A DNA stretch of 64,000 nt from Ascidia mentula (lineage: Eukaryota; Chordata; Ascidiacea; Phlebobranchia; Ascidiidae), in NCBI GenBank assembly GCA_947561715.1, contig OX387205.1, positions 6,701,001 through 6,765,000 of the forward strand. The letters run 5' to 3'. The notes beneath the pieces were generated by a model. The model was not told the origin of the DNA. It did no database searches and saw nothing but the letters and a program-made list of their open reading frames with translations. The position numbers and the translations under genes were made by a program. Shown here one piece after another: positions 9,601-24,400 of this stretch (positions are counted from its first letter, which is position 1; each line of letters opens with the position of its first letter).

Positions 9601-12600
9601 ACGTTGTGCAACCGCAAAAGCAATACTGGAGTACCGGTGTTTTCCAATGTGTAATAAAACTTGTACTGAAAAAAAACATTTTTATCCAAAAGTCATATAC
9701 TGCAAAGTGGACAAGTGCTGAAATCGCACAGTTACATACGTTGTGCAACCGCAAAAGCAATACTGGAGTACCGGTGTTTTCCACTGTATAATAAAACTTG
9801 GACAGGAAAAAAATATTTTTTATCGAAAAGTCATACAATGCGAAATGGACAAGTGCTGAAATCGCACAGTTACATACGTTGTGCAACCGCAAAAGCAATA
9901 CTGGAGTACCGGTGTTTTCCAATGTATAACAAAACTTGTTCCAAAAAAAAATTTTTTGTCGAAAAGTCATATACTGCAAAATGGACAAGTGCTGAAATCG
10001 CACAGTTACATACGTTGTGCAACCGCAAAAGCAATACTGGAGTACCGGTGTTTTCCAATGTGTAATAAAACTTGTACTGAAAAAAAACATTTTTTATCCA
10101 AAAGTCATATACTGCAAAGTGGACAAGTGCTGAAATCGCACAGTTACATACGTTGTGCAACCGCAAAAGCAATACTGGAGTACCGGTGTTTTCCACTGTA
10201 TAATAAAACTTGGACAGGAAAAAAATATTTTTTATCGAAAAGTCATACAATGCGAAATGGACAAGTGCTGTAATCGCACAGTTACATACGTTGTGCAACC
10301 GCAAAAGCAATACTGGAGTACCGGTGTTTTCCAATGTATAATAAAACTTGTACTGAAAAAAAATATTTTTTATCGAAAAGTCATAGAATGCAAAATGGAC
10401 AAGTGCTGAAATCGCACAGTTACATACGTTGTGCAACCGCAAAAGCGATACTGGAGTACCGGTGTTTTCCAATGTATTATAAAACTTGTAATAAAAAAAC
10501 AACTTTTTATCGAAAAGTCATATACTGCAAAATGGACAAGTGCTGAAATCGCACAGTTACATACGTTGTGCAACCGCAAAAGCAATACTGGAGTACCGGT
10601 GTTTTCCAATGTGTAATAAAACTTGTACTGAAAAAAAACATTTTTATCCAAAAGTCATATACTGCAAAGTGGACAAGTGCTGAAATCGCACAGTTACATA
10701 CGTTGTGCAACCGCAAAAGCAATACTGGAGTACCGGTGTTTTCCACTGTATAATAAAACTTGGACAGGAAAAAAATATTTTTTATCGAAAAGTCATACAA
10801 TGCGAAATGGACAAGTGCTGTAATCGCACAGTTACATACGTTGTGCAACCGCAAAAGCAATACTGGAGTACCGGTGTTTTCCAATGTATAATAAAACTTG
10901 TACTGAAAAAAAATATTTTTTATCGAAAAGTCATATACTGCAAAATGGACAAGTGCTGAAATCGCACAGTTACATACGTTGTGCAACCGCAAAAGCAATA
11001 CTGGAGTACCGGTGTTTTACACTGTATAATAAAACTTGTACGAAAAAAAAACAAAATTTTATCAAAAAGTCATATACTGCAAAATGGACAAGTGCTGAAA
11101 TCGCACAGTTACATAAGTTGTGCAACCGCAAAAGCAATACTGGAGTACTAGTGTTTTCCAATGTGTAATTAAACTTGTACGGAAAAAAAATGTTTTTTAT
11201 CGAAAAGTCATATACTGCAAAATGGACAAGTGCTGAAATCGCACAGTTACATACGTTGTGCAACCGCAAAAGCGATATTGGAGTACCGGTGTTTTCCACT
11301 GTATAATAAAACTTGTGCAGAAAAAAAATATTTTTTGTCGAAAAGTCATTTAATGCAAAATGGACAAGTGCTGTAATCGCACAGTTACATACGTTGTGCA
11401 ACCGCAAAAGCAATACTGGAGTACCGGTGTTTTCCACTGTATAATAAAACTTGGACAGGAAAAAAATATTTTTTATCGAAAAGTCATACAATGCGAAATG
11501 GACAAGTGCTGTAATCGCACAGTTACATACGTTGTGCAACCGCAAAAGCAATACTGGAGTACCGGTGTTTTCCAATGTATAATAAAACTTGTACTGAAAA
11601 AAAATATTTTTTATCGAAAAGTCATATACTGCAAAATGGACAAGTGCTGAAATCGCACAGTTACATACGTTGTGCAACCGCAAAAGCAATACTGGAGTAC
11701 CGGTGTTTTACACTGTATAATAAAACTTGTACGAAAAAAAAACAAAATTTTATCAAAAAGTCATATACTGCAAAATGGACAAGTGCTGAAATCGCACAGT
11801 TACATAAGTTGTGCAACCGCAAAAGCAATACTGGAGTACTAGTGTTTTCCAATGTGTAATTAAACTTGTACGGAAAAAAAATGTTTTTTATCGAAAAGTC
11901 ATATACTGCAAAATGGACAAGTGCTGAAATCGCACAGTTACATACGTTGTGCAACCGCAAAAGCGATATTGGAGTACCGGTGTTTTCCACTGTATAATAA
12001 AACTTGTGCAGAAAAAAAATATTTTTTGTCGAAAAGTCATTTAATGCAAAATGGACAAGTGCTGAAATCGCACAGTTACATACGTTGTGCAACCGCAAAA
12101 GCAATACTGGAGTACCGGTGTTTTCCACTGTATAATAAAACTTGGACGGCAAAAAAATATTTGTTATCCAAAAGTCATATAATGCAAAATGGACAAGTGC
12201 TGTAATCGCACAGTTACATACGTTGTGCAACCGCAAAAGCAATACTGGAGTACCGGTGTTTTCCAATGTACAATAAAACTTGTACTGAAAAAAAATATTT
12301 TTTATCGAAAAGTCATAGAATGCAAAATGGACAAGTGCTGAAATCGCACAGTTACATACGTTGTGCAACCGCAAAAGCGATACTGGAGTACCGGTGTTTT
12401 CCAATGTATTATAAAACTTGTAATAAAAAAACAACTTTTTATCGAAAAGTCATATACTGCAAAATGGACAAGTGCTGAAATCGCACAGTTACATACGTTG
12501 TGCAACCGCAAAAGCAATACTGGAGTACCGGTGTTTTCCAATGTGTAATAAAACTTGTACTGAAAAAAAACATTTTTTATCCAAAAGTCATATACTGCAA

Positions 12601-15600
12601 AATGGACAAGTGCTGAAATCGCACAGTTACATACGTTGTGCAACCGCAAAAGCAATACTGGAGTACCGGTGTTTTCCACTGTATAATAAAACTTGGATAG
12701 GAAAAAAATATTTTTCATCGAAAAGTCATACAATGCGAAATGGACAAGTGCTGTAATCGCACAGTTACATACGTTGTGCAACCGCAAAAGCAATACTGGA
12801 GTACCGGTGTTTTCCAATGTATAATAAAACTTGTACTGAAAAAAAATATTTTTTATCGAAAAGTCATATACTGCAAAATGGACAAGTGCTGAAATCGCAC
12901 AGTTACATACGTTGTGCAACCGCAAAAGCAATACTGGAGTACCGGTGTTTTACACTGTATAATAAAACTTGTACGAAAAAAAAACAAAATTTTATCAAAA
13001 AGTCATATACTGCAAAATGGACAAGTGCTGAAATCGCACAGTTACATAAGTTGTGCAACCGCAAAAGCAATACTGGAGTACTAGTGTTTTCCAATGTGTA
13101 ATTAAACTTCTACTGAAAAAAATATTTTTTATCCAAAAGTCATATACTGCAAAATGGACAAGTGCTGAAATCGAACAGTTACATACGTTGTGCAACCGCA
13201 AAAGCAATACTGGAGTACCGGTGTTTTACACTGTATAATAAAACTTGTACGAAAAAAAAACAAAATTTTATCAAAAAGTCATATACTGCAAAATGGACAA
13301 GTGCTGAAATCGCACAGTTACATAAGTTGTGCAACCGCAAAAGCAATACTGGAGTACCGGTGTTTTCCACTGTATAATAAAACTTGAACAGGAAAAAATT
13401 ATTTTTTATCCAAAAGTCATATAATGCAAAATGGACAAGTGCTGTAATCGCACAGTTACATACGTTGTGCAAACGCAAAAGCAATACTGGAGTACCGGTG
13501 TTTTCCAATGTATAAAAAAACTTGCACAGAAAAAAATTATTTTTTTCTCCAAAAGTCATACACTGCAAAATGGACAAGTGCTGAAATCGCACAGTTACAT
13601 ACGTTGTGCAATCGCAAAAGCGATACTGGAGTACCGGTGTTTTCCACTGTATACTAAAACTTGTACAGGAAAAAAATATTTTTTATGGAAAAGTCATATA
13701 CTGCAAAATGGACAAGTGCTGAAATCGCACAGTTACATACGTTGTGCAACCGCAAAAGCAATACTGGAGTACCGGTGTTTTCCAATGTGTAATAAAACTT
13801 GTACTGAAAAAAAATATCTTTTATCCAAAAGTCATATGCTGCAAAATGGACAAGTGCTGAAATCGCACAGTTACATACGTTGTGCAACCGCAAAAGCAAT
13901 ACTGGAGTACCGGTGTTTTCCACCGTATAATAAAACTTGGACAGGAAAAAAATATTTGTTATCGAAAAGTCATATAATGCAAAATGGACAAGTGCTGTAA
14001 TCGAACAGTTACATACATTGTGCAACCGCAAAAGCAATACTGGAGTACCGGTGTTTTCCAATGTATAATAAAACTTGTACTGAAAAAAAATATTTTTTAT
14101 CGAAAAGTCATATACTGCAAAATGGACAAGTGCTGAAATCGCACAGTTACATACGTTGTGCAACCGCAAAAGCAATACTGGAGTACCGGTGTTTTCCACT
14201 GCATAATAAAACTTGTACAAAAAAAAAACAAAATTTTATCAAAAAGTCATATACTGCAAAATGGACAAGTGCTGAAATCGCACAGTTACATACGTTGTGC
14301 AACCGCAAAAGCAATGCTGGAGTACCGGTGTTTTCCAATGTGTAATAAAACTTGTACTGAAAAAAAATATCTTTTATCCAAAAGTCATATACTGCAAAAT
14401 GGACAAGTGCTGAAATCGCACAGTTACATACGTTGTGCAACCGCAAAAGCAATACTGGAGTACCGGTGTTTTCCAATGTGTAATAAAACTTGTACTGAAA
14501 AAAAACATTTTTATCCAAAAGTCATATACTGCAAAGTGGACAAGTGCTGAAATCGCACAGTTACATACGTTGTGCAACCGCAAAAGCAATACTGGAGTAC
14601 CGGTGTTTTCCACTGTATAATAAAACTTGGACAGGAAAAAAATATTTTTTATCGAAAAGTCATACAATGCGAAATGGACAAGTGCTGAAATCGCACAGTT
14701 ACATACGTTGTGCAACCGCAAAAGCAATACTGGAGTACCGGTGTTTTCCAATGTATAACAAAACTTGTTCCAAAAAAAAATTTTTTGTCGAAAAGTCATA
14801 TACTGCAAAATGGACAAGTGCTGAAATCGCACAGTTACATACGTTGTGCAACCGCAAAAGCAATACTGGAGTACCGGTGTTTTCCAATGTGTAATAAAAC
14901 TTGTACTGAAAAAAAACATTTTTTATCCAAAAGTCATATACTGCAAAGTGGACAAGTGCTGAAATCGCACAGTTACATACGTTGTGCAACCGCAAAAGCA
15001 ATACTGGAGTACCGGTGTTTTCCACTGTATAATAAAACTTGGACAGGAAAAAAATATTTTTTATCGAAAAGTCATACAATGCGAAATGGACAAGTGCTGT
15101 AATCGCACAGTTACATACGTTGTGCAACCGCAAAAGCAATACTGGAGTACCGGTGTTTTCCAATGTATAATAAAACTTGTACTGAAAAAAAATATTTTTT
15201 ATCGAAAAGTCATAGAATGCAAAATGGACAAGTGCTGAAATCGCACAGTTACATACGTTGTGCAACCGCAAAAGCGATACTGGAGTACCGGTGTTTTCCA
15301 ATGTATTATAAAACTTGTAATAAAAAAACAACTTTTTATCGAAAAGTCATATACTGCAAAATGGACAAGTGCTGAAATCGCACAGTTACATACGTTGTGC
15401 AACCGCAAAAGCAATACTGGAGTACCGGTGTTTTCCAATGTGTAATAAAACTTGTACTGAAAAAAAACATTTTTATCCAAAAGTCATATACTGCAAAGTG
15501 GACAAGTGCTGAAATCGCACAGTTACATACGTTGTGCAACCGCAAAAGCAATACTGGAGTACCGGTGTTTTCCACTGTATAATAAAACTTGGACAGGAAA

Positions 15601-18600
15601 AAAATATTTTTTATCGAAAAGTCATACAATGCGAAATGGACAAGTGCTGTAATCGCACAGTTACATACGTTGTGCAACCGCAAAAGCAATACTGGAGTAC
15701 CGGTGTTTTCCAATGTATAATAAAACTTGTACTGAAAAAAAATATTTTTTATCGAAAAGTCATATACTGCAAAATGGACAAGTGCTGAAATCGCACAGTT
15801 ACATACGTTGTGCAACCGCAAAAGCAATACTGGAGTACCGGTGTTTTACACTGTATAATAAAACTTGTACGAAAAAAAAACAAAATTTTATCAAAAAGTC
15901 ATATACTGCAAAATGGACAAGTGCTGAAATCGCACAGTTACATAAGTTGTGCAACCGCAAAAGCAATACTGGAGTACTAGTGTTTTCCAATGTGTAATTA
16001 AACTTGTACGGAAAAAAAATGTTTTTTATCGAAAAGTCATATACTGCAAAATGGACAAGTGCTGAAATCGCACAGTTACATACGTTGTGCAACCGCAAAA
16101 GCGATATTGGAGTACCGGTGTTTTCCACTGTATAATAAAACTTGTGCAGAAAAAAAATATTTTTTGTCGAAAAGTCATTTAATGCAAAATGGACAAGTGC
16201 TGTAATCGCACAGTTACATACGTTGTGCAACCGCAAAAGCAATACTGGAGTACCGGTGTTTTCCACTGTATAATAAAACTTGGACAGGAAAAAAATATTT
16301 TTTATCGAAAAGTCATACAATGCGAAATGGACAAGTGCTGTAATCGCACAGTTACATACGTTGTGCAACCGCAAAAGCAATACTGGAGTACCGGTGTTTT
16401 CCAATGTATAATAAAACTTGTACTGAAAAAAAATATTTTTTATCGAAAAGTCATATACTGCAAAATGGACAAGTGCTGAAATCGCACAGTTACATACGTT
16501 GTGCAACCGCAAAAGCAATACTGGAGTACCGGTGTTTTACACTGTATAATAAAACTTGTACGAAAAAAAAACAAAATTTTATCAAAAAGTCATATACTGC
16601 AAAATGGACAAGTGCTGAAATCGCACAGTTACATAAGTTGTGCAACCGCAAAAGCAATACTGGAGTACTAGTGTTTTCCAATGTGTAATTAAACTTGTAC
16701 GGAAAAAAAATGTTTTTTATCGAAAAGTCATATACTGCAAAATGGACAAGTGCTGAAATCGCACAGTTACATACGTTGTGCAACCGCAAAAGCGATATTG
16801 GAGTACCGGTGTTTTCCACTGTATAATAAAACTTGTGCAGAAAAAAAATATTTTTTGTCGAAAAGTCATTTAATGCAAAATGGACAAGTGCTGAAATCGC
16901 ACAGTTACATACGTTGTGCAACCGCAAAAGCAATACTGGAGTACCGGTGTTTTCCACTGTATAATAAAACTTGGACGGCAAAAAAATATTTGTTATCCAA
17001 AAGTCATATAATGCAAAATGGACAAGTGCTGTAATCGCACAGTTACATACGTTGTGCAACCGCAAAAGCAATACTGGAGTACCGGTGTTTTCCAATGTAC
17101 AATAAAACTTGTACTGAAAAAAAATATTTTTTATCGAAAAGTCATAGAATGCAAAATGGACAAGTGCTGAAATCGCACAGTTACATACGTTGTGCAACCG
17201 CAAAAGCGATACTGGAGTACCGGTGTTTTCCAATGTATTATAAAACTTGTAATAAAAAAACAACTTTTTATCGAAAAGTCATATACTGCAAAATGGACAA
17301 GTGCTGAAATCGCACAGTTACATACGTTGTGCAACCGCAAAAGCAATACTGGAGTACCGGTGTTTTCCAATGTGTAATAAAACTTGTACTGAATAAAAAC
17401 ATTTTTTATCCAAAAGTCATATACTGCAAAATGGACAAGTGCTGAAATCGCACAGTTACATACGTTGTGCAACCGCAAAAGCAATACTGGAGTACCGGTG
17501 TTTTACACTGTATAATAAAACTTGTACGAAAAAAAAACAAAATTTTATCAAAAAGTCATATACTGCAAAATGGACAAGTGCTGAAATCGCACAGTTACAT
17601 AAGTTGTGCAACCGCAAAAGCAATACTGGAGTACTAGTGTTTTCCAATGTGTAATTAAACTTCTACTGAAAAAAATATTTTTTATCCAAAAGTCATATAC
17701 TGCAAAATGGACAAGTGCTGAAATCGAACAGTTACATACGTTGTGCAACCGCAAAAGCAATACTGGAGTACCGGTGTTTTACACTGTATAATAAAACTTG
17801 TACGAAAAAAAAACAAAATTTTATCAAAAAGTCATATACTGCAAAATGGACAAGTGCTGAAATCGCACAGTTACATAAGTTGTGCAACCGCAAAAGCAAT
17901 ACTGGAGTACCGGTGTTTTCCACTGTATAATAAAACTTGAACAGGAAAAAATTATTTTTTATCCAAAAGTCATATAATGCAAAATGGACAAGTGCTGTAA
18001 TCGCACAGTTACATACGTTGTGCAAACGCAAAAGCAATACTGGAGTACCGGTGTTTTCCAATGTATAAAAAAACTTGCACAGAAAAAAATTATTTTTTTC
18101 TCCAAAAGTCATACACTGCAAAATGGACAAGTGCTGAAATCGCACAGTTACATACGTTGTGCAATCGCAAAAGCGATACTGGAGTACCGGTGTTTTCCAC
18201 TGTATACTAAAACTTGTACAGGAAAAAAATATTTTTTATGGAAAAGTCATATACTGCAAAATGGACAAGTGCTGAAATCGCACAGTTACATACGTTGTGC
18301 AACCGCAAAAGCAATACTGGAGTACCGGTGTTTTCCAATGTGTAATAAAACTTGTACTGAAAAAAAATATCTTTTATCCAAAAGTCATATGCTGCAAAAT
18401 GGACAAGTGCTGAAATCGCACAGTTACATACGTTGTGCAACCGCAAAAGCAATACTGGAGTACCGGTGTTTTCCACCGTATAATAAAACTTGGACAGGAA
18501 AAAAATATTTGTTATCGAAAAGTCATATAATGCAAAATGGACAAGTGCTGTAATCGAACAGTTACATACATTGTGCAACCGCAAAAGCAATACTGGAGTA

Positions 18601-21489
18601 CCGGTGTTTTCCAATGTATAATAAAACTTGTACTGAAAAAAAATATTTTTTATCGAAAAGTCATATACTGCAAAATGGACAAGTGCTGAAATCGCACAGT
18701 TACATACGTTGTGCAACCGCAAAAGCAATACTGGAGTACCGGTGTTTTCCACTGCATAATAAAACTTGTACAAAAAAAAAACAAAATTTTATCAAAAAGT
18801 CATATACTGCAAAATGGACAAGTGCTGAAATCGCACAGTTACATACGTTGTGCAACCGCAAAAGCAATGCTGGAGTACCGGTGTTTTCCAATGTGTAATA
18901 AAACTTGTACTGAAAAAAAATATCTTTTATCCAAAAGTCATATACTGCAAAATGGACAAGTGCTGAAATCGCACAGTTACATACGTTGTGCAACCGCAAA
19001 AGCAATACTGGAGTACCGGTGTTTTCCACTGAATAATAAAACTTGGACAGGAAAAAAATATTTTTTATCGAAAAGTCATACAATGCGAAATGGACAAGTG
19101 CTGTAATCGCACAGTTACATACGTTGTGCAACCGCAAAAGCAATACTGGAGTACCGGTGTTTTCCAATGTATAATAAAACTTGTACTGAAAAAAAATATT
19201 TTTTATCGAAAAGTCATATACTGCAAAATGGACAAGTGCTGAAATCGCACAGTTACATACGTTGTGCAACCGCAAAAGCAATACTGGAGTACCGGTGTTT
19301 TCCACTGCATAATAAAACTTGTACAAAAAAAAAACAAAATTTTATCAAAAAGTCATATACTGCAAAATGGACAAGTGCTGAAATCGCACAGTTACATACG
19401 TTGTGCAACCGCAAAAGCAATGCTGGAGTACCGGTGTTTTCCAATGTGTAATAAAACTTGTACTGAAAAAAAATATCTTTTATCCAAAAGTCATATACTG
19501 CAAAATGGACAAGTGCTGAAATCGCACAGTTACATACGTTGTGCAACCGCAAAAGCAATACTGGAGTACCGGTGTTTTCCACTGAATAATAAAACTTGGA
19601 CAGGAAAAAAATATTTTTTATCGAAAAGTCATACAATGCGAAATGGACAAGTGCTGTAATCGCACAGTTACATACGTTGTGCAACCGCAAAAGCAATACT
19701 GGAGTACCGGTGTTTTCCAATGTAGAAAAAACTTGTACTGAAAAAAAATATTTTTTATCGAAAAGTCATATACTGCAAAATGGACAAGTGCTGAAATCGC
19801 ACAGTTACATACGTTGTGCAACCGCAAAAGCAATACTGGAGTACCGGTGTTTTCCAATGTGTAATAAAACTTGTACTGAAAAAAAACATTTTTTATCGAA
19901 AAGTCATATACTGCAAAATGGACAAGTGCTGAAATCGCACAGTTACATACGTTGTGCAACCGCAAAAGCAATACTGGAGTACCGGTGTTTTACACTGTAT
20001 AATAAAACTTGTACGAAAAAAAAACAAAATTTTATCAAAAAGTCATATACTGCAAAATGGACAAGTGCTGAAATCGCACAGTTACATACGTTGTGCAACC
20101 GCAAAAGCAATACTGGAGTACCGGTGTTTTCCACTGAATAATAAAACTTGGACAGGAAAAAAATATTTTTTATCGGAAAGTCATACAATGCGAAATGGAC
20201 AAGTGCTGTTATCGCACAGTTACATACGTTGTGCAACCGCAAAAGCAATACTGGAGTACCGGTGTTTTCCAATGTAGAAAAAACTTGTACTGAAAAAAAA
20301 TATTTTTTATCGAAAAGTCATATACTGCAAAATGGACAAGTGCTGAAATCGCACAGTTACATACGTTGTGCAACCGCAAAAGCAATACTGGAGTACTAGT
20401 GTTTTCCAATGTGTAATTAAACTTCTACTGAAAAAAATATTTTTTATCCAAAAGTCATATACTGCAAAATGGACAAGTGCTGAAATCGCACAGTTACATA
20501 CGTTGTGCAACCGCAAAAGCAATACTGGAGTACCGGTGTTTTCCACTGTATAATAAAACTTGAACAGGAAAAAGTTATTTTTTATCGAAAAGTCATATAA
20601 TGCAAAATGGACAAGTGCTGTAATCGCACAGTTACATACGTTGTGCAAACGCAAAAGCAATACTGGAGTACTAGTGTTTTCCAATGTGTAATTAAACTTC
20701 TACTGAAAAAAATATTTGTTATCCAAAAGTCATATACTGCAAAATGGACAAGTGCTGAAATCGCACAGTTACATACGTTGTGCAACCGCAAAAGCAATAT
20801 TGGAGTACCGGTGTTTTCCACTGTATAATAAAACTTGAACAGGAAAAAATTATTTTTTATCGAAAAGTCATATAATGCAAAATGGGCAAGTGCTGTAATC
20901 GCACAGTTACATACGTTGTGCAAACGCAAAAGCAATACTGGAGTACCGGTGTTTTCCAATGTATAATAAAACCTGCACAGAAAAAAAATATTCTTTTCTC
21001 CAAAAGTCATATACTGCAAAATGGACAAGTGCTGAAATCGCACAGTTACATACGTTGTGCAATCGCAAAAGCGATACTGGAGTACCGGTGTTTTCCACTG
21101 TATACTAAAACTTGTACAGGAAAAAAATATTTTTTATCGAAAAGTCATATACTGCAAAACGGACAAGTGCTGAAATCGCACAGTTACATACGTTGTGCAA
21201 CCGCAAAAGCAATACTGGAGTACCGGTGTTTTCCAATGTGTAATAAAACTTGTACTGAAAAAAATTATCATTTATCCAAAAGTCATATACTGCAAAATGG
21301 ACAAGTGCTGAAATCGCACAGTTACATACGTTGTGCAACCGCAAAAGCAATACTGGAGTACCGGCGTTTTCCACTGTATAACAAAACTTGGACAGGAAAA
21401 AAATATTTGTTATCGAAAACTCATATAATGCAAAATGGACAAGTGCTGTAATCGCACAGTTACATACGTTGTGCAACCGCAAAAGCAAT
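6614..21489 (+). repeat. Satellite block 1a: family A monomers, forward
   Basis: Family A is recognised by GAGTACCGGTGTTTTCC and AATAAAACTTG. Monomers vary most in the A-run region, with several recurring variants such as CAAAATTTTATC and TAATAAAAAAACAAC. Variants recur in fixed order, showing higher-order repeats: an early duplication with a 963 bp shift, 1373 bp and 691 bp shifts between 9 and 12 kb, and a duplication of about 4.8 kb (see separate entry). Stops (TGCTGTAATCGC) are frequent, so forward frames rarely exceed 190 codons. Confidence 0.95.
9600..19000 (+). repeat. Tandem duplication of about 4.8 kb within family A
   Basis: Variant monomers recur at a constant shift of 4829 bp between about 9.6-12.3 kb and 14.4-17.1 kb. 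Farther along, the shift becomes 4553 bp (12.9-14.4 kb against 17.5-18.9 kb). The 276 bp difference equals exactly two monomers, lost from the second copy near 17.4 kb. A four-monomer (553 bp) duplication follows near 18.6-19.7 kb. Block limits are approximate. Confidence 0.85.
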
Positions 21490-24400
21490 ACTGGAGTTCC
21501 AGCGTTTTCCAATGTATAATAAAGCTTGTACTGAAAAAAAATATTTTTTATCGAAAAGTCATATACTGCAAAATGGACAAGTGCTGAAATCGCACAGTTG
21601 CATACGTTGTGCAACCGCAAAAGCAATGCTGGAGTACTAACGTCTTTCACTGTATAATAAAGCTTGTCCTGAAAAAAAATATTTTTTCACGAAAAGTCAT
21701 ATACTGCAAAATGGACAAGTGCTAAAATCGCATAGTTACATACGTTGTGCAACCGCAAAAGCAATACTGGAGTACCAGCGTTTTCCACTGTATAATAAAG
21801 CTTGTGTTGTAAGAAAATATTTTTTATCGAAAAGTCATATACTGCAAAATAGACAAGTGCTGAAATCGCATAGTTACATACGCTGTGCAACCGCAAAAGC
21901 AATACTGGAGTACCAGCGTTTTCCACTGTATAATAAAGCTTGTACTGAAAAGAAATATTTTTTATCGAAAAGTCATATACTGCAAAATGGACAAGTGCTG
22001 AAATCGCATAGTTACATACGTTGTGCAACCGCAAAAGCAATAGTGGAGTACCAGCGTTTTCCACTGTATAATAAAGCTTGTAGTGGAAAAAAATATTTTT
22101 TATCGAAAAGTCATATACTGCAAAATGGACAAGTGCTGAAATCGCATAGTTACATACGTTGTGCAACCGCAAAAGCAATACTGGAGTACCAGCGTTTTCC
22201 ACTGTATAATAAAGCTTGTACTGAAAAAAAATATTTTTTGTCGAAAAGTCATATACTGCAAAATGGACAAGTGCTGAAATCGCATAGTTACATACGTTGT
22301 GCAACCGCAAAAGCAATACTGGAGAACCAGCGTTTTCCACCGTATAATAAAGCTTGTACTGAAAAAAAATATTGTTTATCGAAAAGTCATATACTGCAAA
22401 ATAGAAAAGTGCTGAAATCGCATAAATACATACGTTGTGCAACCGCAAAAGCAATACTGGAGTACCAGCGTTTTCCACCGTATAATAAAGCTTGTGTTGT
22501 AAAAAAATATTTTTTGTCGAAAAGTCATATACTGCAAAATGGTCAAGTGCTGAAATCGCATAAATACATACGTTGTGCAACCGCAAAAGCAATACTGGAG
22601 TACCAGCGTTTTCCACTGTATAATAAAGCTGGTGTTGTAAAAAAATATTTTTGATCGAAAAGTCATATAGTGCAAAATAGAAAAGTGCTGAAATCGCATA
22701 GTTACATACGCTGTGCAACCGCAAAAGAAATACTGGAGTACCAGCGTTTTCCACTGTATAATAAAGCTTGTACTGAAAAAAAATATTTTTTATCGAAAAG
22801 TCATATACTGCAAAATGGACAAGTGCTGAAATCGCATAGTTACATACGTTGTGCAACCGCAAAAGCAATACTGGAGTTCCAGCGTTTTCCAATGTATAAT
22901 AAAGCTTGTACTGAAAAAAAATATTTTTTATCGAAAAGTCATATACTGCAAAATGGACAAGTGCTGAAATCGCACAGTTGCATACGTTGTGCAACCGCAA
23001 AAGCAATGCTGGAGTACCAACGTCTTTCACTGTATAATAAAGCTTGTCCTGAAAAAAAATATTTTTTCACGAAAAGTCATATACTGCAAAATGGACAAGT
23101 GCTAAAATCGCATAGTTACATACGTTGTGCAACCGCAAAAGCAATACTGGAGTACCAGCGTTTTCCACTGTATAATGTTGTAAAAAAATATTTTTTGTCG
23201 AAAAGTCATATACTGCAAAATAGACAAGTGCTGAAATCGCATAGTTACATACGCTGTGCAACCGCAAAAGCAATACTGGAGTACCAGCGTTTCCCACTGT
23301 ATAATAAAGCTTGTACTGAAAAAAAATATTTTTTATCGAAAAGTCATATACTGCAAAATGGACAAGTGCTGAAATCGCATAGTTACATACGTTGTGCAAC
23401 CGCAAAAGCAATACTGGAGTTCCAGCGTTTTCCAATGTATAATAAAGCTTGTACTGAAAAAAAATATTTTTTATCGAAAAGTCATATACTGCAAAATGGA
23501 CAAGTGCTAAAATCGCACAGTTGCATACGTTGTGCAACCGCAAAAGCAATGCTGGAGTACCAACGTCTTTCACTGTATAATAAAGCTTGTCCTGAAAAAA
23601 AATATTTTTTCACGAAAAGTCATATACTGCAAAATGGACAAGTGCTAAAATCGCATAGTTACATACGTTGTGCAACCGCAAAAGCAATACTGGAGTACCA
23701 GCGTTTTCCACTGTATAATAAAGCTTGTGTTGTAAAAAAATATTTTTTATCGAAAAGTCATATACTGCAAAATAGACAAGTGCTGAAATCGCATAGTTAC
23801 ATACGCTGTGCAACCGCAAAAGCAATACTGGAGTACCAGCGTTTTCCACTGTATAATAAAGCTTGTACTGAAAAAAAATATTTTTTATCGAAAAGTCTTA
23901 TACTGCAAAATGGATAAGTGCTGAAATCGCATAGTTACATACGTTGTGCAACCGCAAAAGCAATAGTGGAGTTCCAGCGTTTTCCACTGTATAATAAAGC
24001 TTGTACTGAAAAAAAATATTTTTTATCGAAAAGTCATATACTGCAAAATGGACAAGTGCTGAAATCGCATAGTTACATACGTTGTGCAACCGCAAAAGCA
24101 ATACTGGAGTACCAGCGTTTTCCACTGTATAATAAAGCTTGTACTGAAAAAAAATATTTTTTGTCGAAAAGTCCTATACTGCAAAATGGACAAGTGCTGA
24201 AATCGCATAGTTACATACGTTGTGCAACCGCAAAAGCAATACTGGAGTACCAGCGTTTTCCACCGTATAATAAAGCTTGTACTGAAAAAAAATATTGTTT
24301 ATCGAAAAGTCATATACTGCAAAATGGACAAGTGCTGAAATCGTACAGTTGCATACGTTGTGCAACCGCAAAAGCAATGCTGGAGTACCAACGTCTTTCA

